Positions 33,608 through 46,242 of a stretch of DNA of 64,000 nucleotides are shown piece after piece. The stretch spans positions 181,706,115-181,770,114 of the forward strand of contig CM060708.1 of NCBI GenBank assembly GCA_030686995.1, read 5' to 3'. Position numbers and translations under genes: made by a program. The notes below the pieces were generated by a model. That model had not been told where the DNA came from and made no database searches. It was given only the letters and a program-made list of their open reading frames with translations. Positions within the stretch are counted from its first letter, which is position 1; each line of letters begins with the position of its first letter. The DNA is from Artemisia argyi. Lineage: Eukaryota; Streptophyta; Magnoliopsida; Asterales; Asteraceae.

Positions 33608-35759
33608 AGTCAGATAATATTAACCAAGTAATGGTCAACAAGTCAAGCAGTCTAAACCAATACTCCGTGGACTTTAGTGTTTCCCAGGATCGTTAAATCC
33701 CAACGAGGCGTGAAATCTGAAATAAAACGACTTCGAGATCAGGTGAATTGAACAGGAAAAGGGTTTAAGTGATTGTACTACTGAAATATAAGTATGAATA
33801 GATTTGATAAGCTATATCAACTAATACGTGAAATCAGATAAGTACAAATGAAAAGGAACTAGAAAACGTAAACGTTTAATATTTAAACGTAAATAAAAAC
33901 AACGTTAATTATAGTAGGAGTTTGCAAGCCTTATGGGCTTAAATGCAAATTAAATAAACTTAGAATATTTATTTTATAGTTACTAATTTATTTAAAATTT
34001 AATAAAACCTAAAAAAAAATGTAAAAAGATATACAATGTATGTTTATATTTAAGTAAACGTAAACGTACAAAATTTAAACGTGAATTCTGTAAAATACAA
34101 CTTCCACAAATATGAAAATTATATTTTTGGAATCCTAAACTTATTAGAAAATAATTAGAAAATTAGAATTATTTTTATAACTATTTAATTAATTATTATT
34201 ATTTAATAACTATTTTTAATTAGTTAATAATTCACTAATAAATAGAAAAATGTAAAATAAGTCTAGAAATATAAAATTGAAATTTCTAAAAGTCTAAAAT
34301 ATTATAAAACTTATTTTAAAACTAAAATTATATTTTTCACACTATTTATCTAATTATTATTAATTAACTATTATTTAACTAATTATTATTATTTAAATTA
34401 TTAAAAATATTAAAAAGACTTAGATAATTAAGAAATTTGTTATAAATCTAATTAACCATCACAAGAATCCTAAAAAATTATAAAAAATTTATATTATGTA
34501 TTTTTAATCTAATTTACTAATTATTATTCTATTTATTATTTAATTATCAGTTAAACTAATTATATTATTAAAAATAGAAAATGAACAGTATAAATCCTAG
34601 AAAATTTTATAAAAATGTTTTACCTTATATAAAAGCTAGAAAAATTATAAAAACTAGGTGGTACTTTATAAAATATAATTATTCTATTTAATTCTTATTT
34701 ATTGATTAATAATTAATTAAACTAATATTAAATCTAAATATTACTAAATGACAAAGGAAAATTCTGGAAAAATTTATAAAATTACTTTAATATAAAAGAG
34801 ATTTATTAAAAATATAAAATACAAAAGTGCTTATAAATAAGCTAAAAAGAAAATTAAATATATAATTTCTATTAAATAGAAGCTATCACTATAATTAAGT
34901 TTGTCTTTTTCTGTTTTTCCTTTTATAAAACTAACAAAATACTTAAAATAAGAAACTTTTATAAAGGAAAATAATTTAGAAACTCAGAATAAGCACTGTG
35001 AGTGCTTATTAGACCAAACAGTTGACCAAGTTTGACCAAAGAAGGAATTAGGCACAAATGGACTTATGTGGGGTCCACAAGGGTAAAACCTGGTACAATT
35101 AAGTTGTGTGGATGATAATAAGCAAAATTTACTCAAATAAGTTGGCCAAATAAGCTAGGAATCCAAAATAAGCACTTGCTTATTTTGAATCCGAGACAGA
35201 ATTGGGACAAATTTAAGAGGCCAAATTAAGTGGGGTCCACTGATGTATAGGTCAGACAAAGGGTCAAATATTGAACCCTGGTAGGAGGGGGGTTGTAAGG
35301 AACAAAATTGAAGCTTGTGGGACCACTGTAGTGGTCACAATCAACCACCAAAGTGGTGGTGATGGTGGTGATGGTCTGTGTAGCAGGGCATCATCTTGCC
35401 CTGCAAGTGTTTTTGGTTGGGTGTAACTAGCACAATAAAAATCACAAAAATGAAATAGATGCAAGATACTCAAGTTAAGTTGGTAGGTTATACACACAAC
35501 AAGTTTCAAGGCCTTATTCCACTCCTAAAAATCACAATAAATCCTTGAGTTTTTTAGATTTCTGACTAATATCACTTTTGACTTTTCAAGAAAACATGCT
35601 AGATTGACTTTTATGAGTTTCTAAGAAGATTAATTGACTGAATAAGTTATGATAGGTTATAATAATGCTAATTATATCTAAATTAACAACTTGTAAATTG
35701 AAAATGAGGCTTGTGGATCAACAGATTCACACAGAACACTGATATGAGATGTTGAGGGT

Positions 35760-38700
35760 TGATTGATGCTAAACCGTCAACCAAAGTCAACCATGGATGT
35801 GGTCAAGATGGTCAAACTGCCTAGAGTCAATGCTCCGCGGAAGTATAAGGTTTCCCCGGGTCGTTATGTCCCGACGAGGTGTGGATGGTTAACAAACGGT
35901 TTTGTGATCGGGTGAATTTGGATGAGAAAGGGGTTTGTGTGTGATTAAGCTAAGGAATCTACAAAGGAATAGCTTAAACAAGCTATATGAATAAGACTGG
36001 AAGCTAGGAAAAACCAGAAACGTTTAAAACTTAAAACGCGTACGTTCACGTTTAAATAAAACGTAAACGTACGAAATAAAAAGTAAAAACGGAAATCTGA
36101 AAACACCCAGGGGTGAAAATGACTTTTTTACAAACTGAAAGGTAAAAGAAAATTTTTAGAAAAAGAAAATAAATTTTTACACTAATTAATTATTTAATAT
36201 TAATTAAATACTAATTAATACTTATTATTAATATTTAAACAACTTAAATATAATACAATATTGATTAAATACTAAAAAGGTGAAAATAAAATTTCCAAAA
36301 TTATAAAATAACTAAAAACAAGTTTTAAAATTAAAAATAAGTATTTTTGTATTTTTGTGAATTTTATATTAATTAATTACTAATTAAACATTAATTAACT
36401 AATTAAACTATTTTAAATTAAGAAAAATAGAAAATGAACAGTAAAAGTTACAAGAAAATTTCCAAAATTATTTTACATTATATAAAAGCTATAAAAAATA
36501 TAAAAACTAGGTTTTACTTAATAAAAACTAATTACGCTATTTTAAACTTAATATTAATTAATTTCTAATAAAACTAATATTAAATATAATAAATACCAAA
36601 TGCTGAAATAAAAATCTGAGAAAATTACTAAAATTACTTTAACTTAAGAAGAAATTAATAAAAATATAAAAACACCAAGTACTTAATAAAAATATAAAAA
36701 TGAAAATTAAAATTTAAATAAAATTAAATAGAAACTATCACTTAAAAATTAAGTTAACTTTTCTGGATTTTTTCTTTGGGAATTTGTTTTAAAACTAAAA
36801 ATGGAAGCTTTTTGTAAAAACAAACTTTGTGGGACTCAGAAATAAGCACAACAAGTGCTTATTTCTTAGACAGTTGACTTTGGTCAACTGTCTAAGCTAT
36901 AAGCTTGAAATAAGCTTATAGCTGAGAACCAGGGGTGAAATTAGGATTAAACCAACTCAAGGAATATGTATTAAACTAGAAAGACCAAAATAGGACCCAC
37001 AATGGGTAAATTCTGATCCAAATAACTTATGTGAACATGTTTAAGCAGAAAGAAGCCAAAAAGCCCCACAAAATAAGCAATAAGCTACCAAATAAGCAGT
37101 TGGCTTATTGGAGCTCAACTAAAAATGGGACAGCCTTTTGTGATCAATTCAAGTGGGGCCCAGGGGTTTCAAGGTCAAACAAGAGGTCAAAACCTCAACC
37201 CTGGTAGGAGGGGGTGGAAAGAACCTAAGTTGGTGGTTGTGGGATCACTGAGGTGGCCAGAACACCACCATCAAGGTGGTGGTGTGGAGTGGTGGTTCTG
37301 CTGTACAGGGCACAGCTCTCCCCTGCAGCCCACTTTGGAGGGCTGTGGAATCTAGGGAAAAAATTGCAGAAATAAAAGAACCAATGGACCTTAAAGTTGA
37401 GCTGGTAGATTCTAACTAGGAACAAGTTCCAGCCCTTGAAAGCAAATACAAAAATCAAATAAATTCTTTGAACTTTTGTGAAAATCTGAAATATGCTTAA
37501 TTGACTTTTTAAGAAAAATTAAATCTTTGACTTAGTCCAACTTTCAATGGTTCTAGATTACTGGAAACATGTTTACAAGTGGAAATGAAACTAAAACTAG
37601 TTAGAGTAACAACTTATGCATTGACAATGGTGATTATGGGTTTCAATTCCTCACACAGTTGACTATGGGAGGATTTACCTTTGATTTTGACTATTTACTA
37701 AAGAACTTGAGTGTTTAATGGCTTATCTTACCTAAATAAACCTAAAGATGCATGTTCAAGCAGAAAACAAAATCCAAAAGCTAATGCACAGTGGTAAAAA
37801 CCAATGTGCCAAACACTCCTTTAGGTGCTGTTTTTGATCATTTTTAAAGGATATGAACAGATTAACACTAAAACATAATCAAATAACTTATATGAAGCTA
37901 ATTTAGACTTAACTAAATAGAACTAAACAGCAAACAACAAAAATTAACAAGTGTCACAATTTTAAGACTAAAATCCAAATCACAACCTTACTTGATTTCC
38001 AAATCAGTAGAGACCCAAGAACCAGGAACAAGAACACAACTTAATGTCCCCCATGGGACCCTAAAACCATTCCAAAATCCATTCTGCAACTGCTTATCTT
38101 CTTCCTTTCAATTGAGTCTTAACTGTTTTCTCCCATTTTTTATATTTTAATGTGAAATGAGCTAGAACTAGTTTTTAAACTGAGAAAGCTTAGAGAAGCT
38201 TATCAATGACTTAAGTGAGTTTTCTGAATCAAGAAATAATGACTTTCAACAAGTTATAAGTAATTTGAGATTTTTAAGTAAAAATTGCATAAACTGAAGG
38301 CATTCAAGAAAACTAAGATTGATGATTTAAATGAGTACCAAATACACTGAGAGCTTGCAATTACAATTTAAAACTAACTTTTACACTAAGAAAATGGAAA
38401 TTACATGAAAATGACTTCAAATTATACTAACTAACTAATCTACTCTCTACTGCTACACTAATACTAGTTTCTTCTCTTTTTTCTTCTTTTATAAGCCCTG
38501 GAGAGTTACTTGGATTTTTCCCACACCTTGTGGACCGTTGGATTGGCTTGAAACCATCTTGACCATTCAAACGTTTTTGGCGGCAAAATATGGGATTGGC
38601 ATGTTTGGGTTTGGTGTGGGAATTTAATGAGGGGAGGAGGGGGGTTGAATGTTGGTGAGTGCATTAATTGTAGTTGGTGATACAGTAGAGGAGGGGGGGA

Positions 38701-39573
38701 GACATGAGGCCTGGGATTAAGGATGCTAATGGAGGTTAGGGACGATGGGTTAGGGGTGAAGGGTGTTGACTGGTCAACGAGCAGGGAAAGGGTGGATTTA
38801 TTTAAAATAGGAATGGGCTTTGGTGGGCTAAGGGGTGTTATGTTTGGGCTGGGGTAAGTGTTGTGGATCAGGTTTGTAAAAAGGGTTTAGGTTTTAGGTG
38901 GTAATAAATAAAAGGGGTCCATTTGGTATATAAGTTTAATCACAAGGACCATTTTGTAAATCTGATTTTTTTAGGGGCTGAAAATGTAATTTTCACAAAG
39001 TCATCAAAAGGATAAAAATTGCAAGTTTGAATATTACAAGGACTAAAATTTATTTTTTCCAAAATAGAACACCCGGGGACCAATTTTGCAAATTTTTAAA
39101 CTCCGGGGACTAAACTTGTAATTGTCACAAACATTTTACCCAAGGACCAAAAAATGACTTTTGTAGCTTCCAAAGGACCAACATTGAATGATTTTCCAAA
39201 AATATCCCACCAGGGACCTTTTCTGCCAATATTTGAAACTCCAGGGACCAAAACTGTAAATTTCCAAAACTTTTCCAATTTTTCACCAAAGGACAAAATA
39301 TGACAACCTATGATTGTAAAAGGACCTTTGGTGATGATTTTCCATATTTTGAATGACCAGGGACTAATTTTGTAATTTTATGAAAGTTGGGGGACTGAAA
39401 CTGCCAATTTTGCAAACTTTGTACGTTTTTCATCTGTTTTTGCTCATTTTGCATCTAAAACATATAAAACACAATTTTGAAATATTTTTAGTATTTTGAT
39501 GCATTTCTGAGTATTTTTGTATGTTTTGCAGTTCAGATTAGACCAAAAATGATGAGTGTTTGAGCACTCATCA
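35760..39573 (-). repeat. 3' LTR of element F (left copy)
   Basis: 3814 bp, very AT-rich in 36150-36800. A run of degenerate GGGACC units lies at about 38920-39400, and the terminal hairpin at 39550-39573 (arms TGATGAGTG and CACTCATCA). Short ORFs inside it are repeated in both copies and in part in E, and are not supported as genes. Confidence 0.93.
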
Positions 39574-40380
39574 ATTCCCCACACTAAACTATTGCTAGTC
39601 CCTAGCAATAACTGTTTTGAAAACTTGATGGATTTGAAAAACTCTTTATCAAAAGCCATCACTTCTGGAGTAGCCAGGTGTAAGAACTGTGGCACACCTG
39701 ATAACCGTGTGATTTTGAGCAAACCACCAGCTGTCAATGGATTTTATTAGTCTTTACCAGAAGCCGTTTGCTTCTGGACTAGCCAGCTCTTGATGGAATA
39801 GTCAACATCTTGGTGAGTTGATTACCAATTATGGATTTTCCACTGCCTTTACCACAAGCCATAATCTTGCGGGCTAGCCAACTCATTCGCTTTATGGGAT
39901 ATGGGGAGTTGAGGAACCATACAATTTTGGGCAAATTGCAAGCCGTAAACGGATTTGAGATGTCTTTACCAAGAGCCGTTTGCTCCTGGACTAGCCAATC
40001 CCTTTTGTCGTTTAGACAAGGCGGACTGATTACCACAAAAATTTTGAAGCACCAGTGAAAAATTTTTGAAAATTTTTGAAATTTTGGCTAAAACGGGGGT
40101 ATTATATAGTAAAATGTGATAAAATTCACTAGAATAGCGAATACCCCCCCCCCCCCACACACTTAGCATGAATATTGTCCTCAATATTCAAAATCCCGGC
40201 TATTATGCCGACATTTTGAACGTAAAAGGGCAACATTACAAGCTAAGTGTGGAAAACACCATTTTGTATTTTCATTTCTGTAATCATAGCATGGGGGACT
40301 CCCCCACACTTAGGGTGAAAACCCTATAAGCATGCTACTGTTTTTGTTTACTGAGTCGCTAGCTTGACTCGACCCTGAAT
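39574..40380 (-). other. 3' untranslated region of element F with hairpin repeats
   Basis: Reading plus coordinates, the polypurine tract (minus sense GTGTGGGGAAT) is next to 39574. Four imperfect units with a stem-loop core follow at 39643-39677, 39751-39786, 39846-39880 and 39963-39997. A C-run comes next (40144-40156, a G-tract in the transcript), then the conserved stem-loop 40169-40190. No coding sequence is supported. Confidence 0.7.
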
Positions 40381-42156
40381 TCATTTGTCCTTGGGGAAGC
40401 ATGATGTGGAAGAAGCAATCTCCATCGGACTTTCATTCAAAATGTTTGGACAAACATATGAAGCACGTGAAAGTTCCACACCGATGAGATAAAATCCCGG
40501 CTCAAGATAATGATACATGAAAATGCCGGGATCAAAGATGGTATCTTCATTCCCGAAGGAGTGAAGAACAGGAGAAGTCACCCTGTAGGTGAAGAAAGGT
40601 AGAAAGATCTTGTTGACAATCAAGATTGATTCATCATCATCAGAAAGAGAATTCATGATTGGTGTATCATGAATCTCATCATTTAGGCTCGAATGATCTA
40701 GACATATTATGGGTGGGAGGGTTGGGATTTTGATATCAATCAAATTCTCAAGATTGAGAATATTTCCCTCCGGAAAACAAAGATCAACTTTGTCTAGATC
40801 AAAGTGAAAGTTATCATACTCCGGTGGAGATATGATATGAGTGAGTTCACCGGAGAACTCCTCAAAGGTGAACGAGTCATACTCGGGGAGAGAAATTTGA
40901 GAATGAGAAGTGGTACTGCCACTAATCTTCTCTCCCATATGATCAAAGGTAAAGGCTTCAAACTCCGAAATAAAATCATCGAAGAAAATGTCACTATCCT
41001 TTATGGGGATAGGAGATGAAATAGGTTTCATTTTGAAAGCCTCGATTTTAGAAATGAGGAGATCGACATTCAATAATGTTGCACGAAGTGCTTCATCCTT
41101 GATTTCAGTGTCAATCTCATCATTCTCTTCTTCTAAGCTGACTAGCTCAGAAGGTAATTCTTCCATATAAATGATGTCTCCACAAGATAACGAATTGTCA
41201 TCAGTAGAATCGGAGAACATCTCATCATGATTAGATGGGAAGAATAGAGGGGGAGGGATATCACACATGTGATCAAAAGTTCCCCGTGACTCTCTTGGGA
41301 TTGGGACAAGGATCTCAGCACTAGACTTTATTAATTCGTCCGATTCCTTATTAGGAACAGTTCTAAGATGCTCATCCCCCATGCTCAGAGAGTGAGTGTG
41401 AACTTCGGGTGTGATAAGAGTGGGTTGAGATGGAATCTCAAGTGATGGAATCTCATCTGATGAATCTTTGAAAAATTGAAGGATATCAAGGATATCCTCA
41501 TCATCACTATCATCAAGGATGAAACGGAATCGAGAGCTAGATTTGGCTGCTTTTTCTTTTGCTATTGATTCCCTAATAGATCTTTCATAAGCATCTTGGT
41601 AATTTATTTTAGCAGCCTGTTCGTCAGCTAACAATTCTTCCATTGATTTTTTGTTTGGATTATCTGGGGCATGTGTCATTCCTCTCAAGTCTTTCACTAA
41701 ATCTAAAAGATCAATGAGAAGACTTTGAGGAATTGGTGGATAAGGAGGTTCGTCATAATACGATGTGTCAAAAGTGTTACAAGGAAATGGATTCCTTGTT
41801 TGACAATCGGAGCTGAAGTGTGGACCTCCACAGTAATCACAACAGCAAAACTGATGTGGCTGTGAGTCGTATGTGCAAGAGTTATAATCGTAATCAGGAA
41901 ACTGCTCATAGACAAGCGTGTTTCCTGATTGACAATCAGAACTGTAATGTGAACCACCACAGTACTCACAACAGTAAAACTGCTGAGACTGATGGTGTGG
42001 TAGCTGATGGAATAAGTCAGTCGTGTCATGGTAGGAATAGGGATCTTGGTTATAGACAGACCCGTTTCCTGACTCCACCATGCCACAACCGGGGCAATTG
42101 CCACCATTATGAGGATTACCACACCATTGGCAAACCAGAAAGTGTGGATGAGACAT
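40381..42156 (-). CDS. Zinc-knuckle ORF of element F
   Basis: The ATG at 42156 opens 591 codons without interruption. The N-terminus has three CX2CX3HX4C knuckles (residues 9-21, 63-75 and 106-118), the last two within a repeated YCGG.HxSSDCQ-type unit, so the binding module has been duplicated. Residues about 160-215 form a Lys/Glu/Ala-rich helix, and the rest is acidic and low in complexity (SDDEDILDILQFF, LEEENDEIDTEIKDE). This resembles gag-derived proteins of non-autonomous plant elements: knuckles at the N-terminus and no capsid core recognisable by eye. RNA binding and packaging of the element RNA is a reasonable guess. An intact frame supports recent mobility. Confidence 0.65.
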   Translation of the reverse strand: MSHPHFLVCQWCGNPHNGGNCPGCGMVESGNGSVYNQDPYSYHDTTDLFHQLPHHQSQQFYCCEYCGGSHYSSDCQSGNTLVYEQFPDYDYNSCTYDSQPHQFCCCDYCGGPHFSSDCQTRNPFPCNTFDTSYYDEPPYPPIPQSLLIDLLDLVKDLRGMTHAPDNPNKKSMEELLADEQAAKINYQDAYERSIRESIAKEKAAKSSSRFRFILDDSDDEDILDILQFFKDSSDEIPSLEIPSQPTLITPEVHTHSLSMGDEHLRTVPNKESDELIKSSAEILVPIPRESRGTFDHMCDIPPPLFFPSNHDEMFSDSTDDNSLSCGDIIYMEELPSELVSLEEENDEIDTEIKDEALRATLLNVDLLISKIEAFKMKPISSPIPIKDSDIFFDDFISEFEAFTFDHMGEKISGSTTSHSQISLPEYDSFTFEEFSGELTHIISPPEYDNFHFDLDKVDLCFPEGNILNLENLIDIKIPTLPPIICLDHSSLNDEIHDTPIMNSLSDDDESILIVNKIFLPFFTYRVTSPVLHSFGNEDTIFDPGIFMYHYLEPGFYLIGVELSRASYVCPNILNESPMEIASSTSCFPKDK

Positions 42157-42411
42157 AGAAAGAATCAAATGTGTATAGAGGGGTAGTGATGAAGAATCAA
42201 AGATGTGAGAGGGTAAAGGAGAATGTTTTTGTATTTTTGGATAAACATTTTTTTACAAATGAGAAAGAAAATCTTTTTGTGTTTTTTGTGTTCGTTGAAA
42301 ACTGAGTTTAAAAAGTTTTCGTGAACGGGTTTGTTTTGATAAATAGAACATATGAACAAAGGATGGATAAATGTACAATGGAACGAATTCCAAAATCACT
42401 AATTAGAAAAA

Positions 42412-42428
42412 CCGTTTAGAAGGCGCCA
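42412..42428 (-). other. Primer binding site of element F
   Basis: TGGCGCCTTCTAAACGG on the minus strand. Only the first seven bases are the shared TGGCGCC; the primer tRNA was not identified. Confidence 0.65.
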
Positions 42429-42433
42429 AAAAT

Positions 42434-45400
42434 TGATTGATGCTAAACCGTCAACCAAAGTCAACCACGGATGTGGTCAAGATGGTCAAACTGCCTAGAG
42501 TCAATGCTCCGCGGAAGTATAAGGTTTCCCCGGGTCGTTATGTCCCGACGAGGTGTGGATGGTTAACAAACGGTTATGTGATCGGGTGAATTTGGATGAG
42601 AAAGGGGTTTGTGTGTGATTAAGCTAAGGAATGTACAAAGGAATAGCTTAAACAAGCTATATGAATAAGACTGGAAGCTAGGAAAAACCAGAAACGTTTA
42701 AAACTTAAAACGCGTACGTTCACGTTTAAATAAAACGTAAACGTACGAAATTAAAAGTAAAAACGGAAATCTGAAAACACCCAGGGGGTGAAAATGACTT
42801 TTTTACAAACTAAAAGGTAAAAGAAAATTTTTAGAAAAAGAAAATAAATTTTTACACTAATTAATTATTTAATATTAATTAAATACTAATTAATATTTAT
42901 TATTAATATTTAAACAACTTAAATATAATACAATATTGATTAAATACTAAAAAGGTGAAAATAAAATTTCTAAAATTATAAAATAACTAAAAACAAGTTT
43001 TAAAATTAAAAATAAGCATTTTTGTCTTTTTGTGAATTTTATATTAATTAATTACTAATTAAACATTAATTAACTAATTAAACTATTTTAAATTAAGAAA
43101 AATAGAAAATGAACAGTAAAAGTTACAAGAAAATTTCTAAAATTATTTTACATTATATAAAAGCTAGAAAAAATATAAAAACTAGATTTTACTTAATAAA
43201 AACTAATTATGCTATTTTAAACTTAATATTAATTAATTTCTAATAAAACTAATATTAAATATAATAAATACCAAATGATGAAATAAAAATCTGAGAAAAT
43301 TACTAAAATTACTTTAACTTAAGAAGAAATTAATAAAAATATAAAAACACCAAGTACTTAATAAAAATATAAAAATTAAAATTTAAATAAAATTAAATAG
43401 AAACTATCACTTAAAGATTAAGTTAACTTTTCTGGATTTTTTCTATGGAAATTTGTTTTAAAACTAAAAATGGAAGCTTTTTGTAAAAACAAACTTTGTG
43501 GGACTCAGAAATAAGCACAACAAGTGCTTATTTCTTAGACAGTTGACTTTGGTCAACTGTCTAAGCTATAAGCTTGAAATAAGCTTATAGCTGAGAACCA
43601 GGGGTGAAATTAGGATTAAACAAACTCAAGGAACATGTATTAAGCTAGAAAGACCAAAGTGGGACCCACAATGGGTAAATTCTGATCCAAATAACTTATG
43701 TGAACATGTTTAAGCAGAAAGAAGCCAAAAAGCCCCACAAAATAAGCAATAAGCTACCAAATAAGCACTTGGCTTATTGGAGTTCAACTGAAAATGGGAC
43801 AGCCTTTTGTGATCAATTCAAGTGGGGCCCAGGGGTTTCAAGGTCAAACAAGAGGTCAAAACCTCAACCCTGGTAGGAGGGGGTGGAAAGAACCTAAGTT
43901 GGTGGTTGTGGGACCACTGAGGTGGCCAGAACACCACCATCAAGGTGGTGGTGTGGAGTGGTGGTTCTGCTGTGCAGGGCACAGCTCTCCCCTGCAGCCC
44001 ACTTTGGAGGGCTGTGGAATCTAGGGAAAAAATTGCAAAAATAAAAGAACCAATGGACCTTAAAGTTGAGCTGGTAGATTCTAACTAGGAACAAGTTCCA
44101 GCCCTTGAAAGCAAATACAAAAATCAAATAAATTCTTTGAACTTTTGTGAAAATCTGAAATATGCTTAATTGGCTTTTTAAGAAAACTTAAATCTTTGAC
44201 TTAGTCCAACTTTCAATGGTTCTAGATTACTGGAAACATGTTTACAAGTGGAAATGAAACTAAAACTAGTTAGAGTAACAACTTATGCATTGACAATGGT
44301 GATTATGGGTTTCAATTCCTCACACAGTTGACTGTGGGAGGATTTACCTTTGATTTTGACTATTTACTAAAGAACTTGAGTGTTTAATGGCTTATCTTAC
44401 CTAAATAAACCTAAAGATGCATGTTCAAGCAGAAAACAAAATCCAAAAGCTAATGCACAGTGGTAAAAACCACTGTGCCAAACACTCCTTTAGGTGCTGT
44501 TTTTGATCATTTTCAAAGGATATGAACAGATTAACACTAAAACATAATCAAATAACTTATATGAAGCTAATTTAGACTTAACTAAACAAAACTAAACAGC
44601 AAACAACAATAATTAACAAGTGACACAATTTAAGACTAAAATCCAAATCACAACCTTACTTGATTTCCAAATCAGTAGAGACCCAAGAACCAGGAACAAA
44701 AACACAACTTAATGTCCCCCATGGGACCCTAAAACCATTCCAAAATCCATTCTGCAACTGCTTATCTTCTTCCTTTCAATTGAGTCTTAACTGTTTTCTC
44801 CCATTTTTTATATTTTAATATGAAATGAGCTAGAACTAGTTTTTAAACTGAGAAAGCTTAGAGAAGCTTATCAATGACTTAAGTGAGTTTTCTGAATCAA
44901 GAAATAATGACTTTCAACAAATTATAAGTAATTTGAGATTTTTAAGTAAAAATTGCATAAACTGAAGGCATTCAAGAAAACTAAGATTGATGATTTAAAT
45001 GAGTACCAAATACACTGAGAGCTTGCAATTACAATTTAAAACTAACTTTTACACTAAGAAAATGGAAATTACATGAAAATGACTTCAAATTATACTAACT
45101 AACTAATCTACTCTCTACTGCTACACTAATACTAGTTTCTTCTCTTTTTTCTTCTTTTATAAGCCCTGGAGAGTTACTTGGACTTTTCCCACACCTTGTG
45201 GACCGTTGGATTGGCTTGAAACCATCTTGACCATTCAAACTGTTTTTGGCGGCAAAATATGGGATTGGCATGTTTGGGTTTGGTGTGGGAATTTAATGAG
45301 GGGAGGAGGGGGGTTGAATGTAGGTGAGTGCATTAATTGTAGTTGGTGATACAGTAGAGGAGGGGGGAGACATGAGGCCTGGGATTAAGGATGCTAATGG

Positions 45401-46242
45401 AGGTTAGGGACGATGGGTTAGGGGTGAAGGGTGTTGACTGGTCAACGAGCAGGGAAGGGGTGGATTTATTTAAAATGGGAATGGGCTTTGGTGGGCTAAG
45501 GGGTGTTATGTTTGGGCTGGGGTAAGTGTTGTGGATCAGGTTTGTAAAAAGGGTTTAGGTTTTAGGTGGTAATAAATAAAAGGGGTCCATTTGGTATATA
45601 AGTTTAATCACAAGGACCATTTTGTAAATCTGATTTTTTTAGGGGCTGAAAATGTAATTTTCACAAAGTCATCAAAAGGATAAAAATTGCCAAGTTTGAA
45701 TATTACAAGGACTAAAATTTATTTTTTCCAAAATAGAACACCCAGGGACCAATTTTGCAAATTTTCAAACTCCGGGGACTAAACTTGTAATTGTCACAAA
45801 CATTTTACCCAAGGACCAAAAAATGACTTTTGTGGCTTCCAAAGGACCAACATTGAATGATTTTCCAAAAATATCCCACCAGGGACCTTTTCTGCCAATA
45901 TTTGAAACTCCAGGGACCAAAACTGTAAATTTCCAAAACTTTTCCAATTTTTCACCAAAGGACAAAATATGACAACCTATGATTGTAAAAGGACCTTTGG
46001 TGATGATTTTCCATATTTTGAATGACCAGGGACTAGTTTTGTAATTTTATGAAAGTTGGGGGACTGAAACTGCCAATTTTGCAAACTTTGTACGTTTTTC
46101 ATCTGTTTTTGCTCATTTTGCATCTAAAACATATAAAACACAATTTTGAAATATTTTTAGTATTTTGATGCATTTCTGAGTGTTTTTGTATGTTTTGCAG
46201 TTCAGATTAGACCAAAAATGATGAGTGTTTGAGCACTCATCA
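42434..46242 (-). repeat. 5' LTR of element F (right copy)
   Basis: 3809 bp, about 98-99 percent like the left copy by eye. The GGGACC array lies at about 45590-46070 and the terminal hairpin at 46219-46242. Confidence 0.93.

Larger units (their letters stand above)
35760..46242 (-). mobile_element. Element F: non-autonomous LTR element with 3.8 kb LTRs
   Basis: It runs TGATTGATGC to CACTCATCA with the 5-bp TSD AGGGT (35755-35759 and 46243-46247), 10,483 bp. LTRs 35760-39573 (3814 bp) and 42434-46242 (3809 bp) make up 73 percent of it. The minus-strand primer site TGGCGCCTTCTAAACGG (42428-42412) sits six bases inside the right LTR. The 2.86 kb interior holds one long ORF and a structured non-coding part. 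No enzyme genes. The TGGCGCC primer and layout match B/D, so a Ty3/gypsy host element is likely. Confidence 0.93.

Noticed and set aside
35264..35509. Short ORFs in the E and F LTRs (also near 37125, 39096, 43794, 45765)
   Set aside because: They are repeated with the LTR, have no start context or domain, and the frame is not conserved between E and F.
40141..40160. C-run as a sequencing artefact
   Set aside because: A G-rich tract at the equivalent place follows the stem-loop in B and D, so a purine tract is expected here, though its exact length is uncertain.
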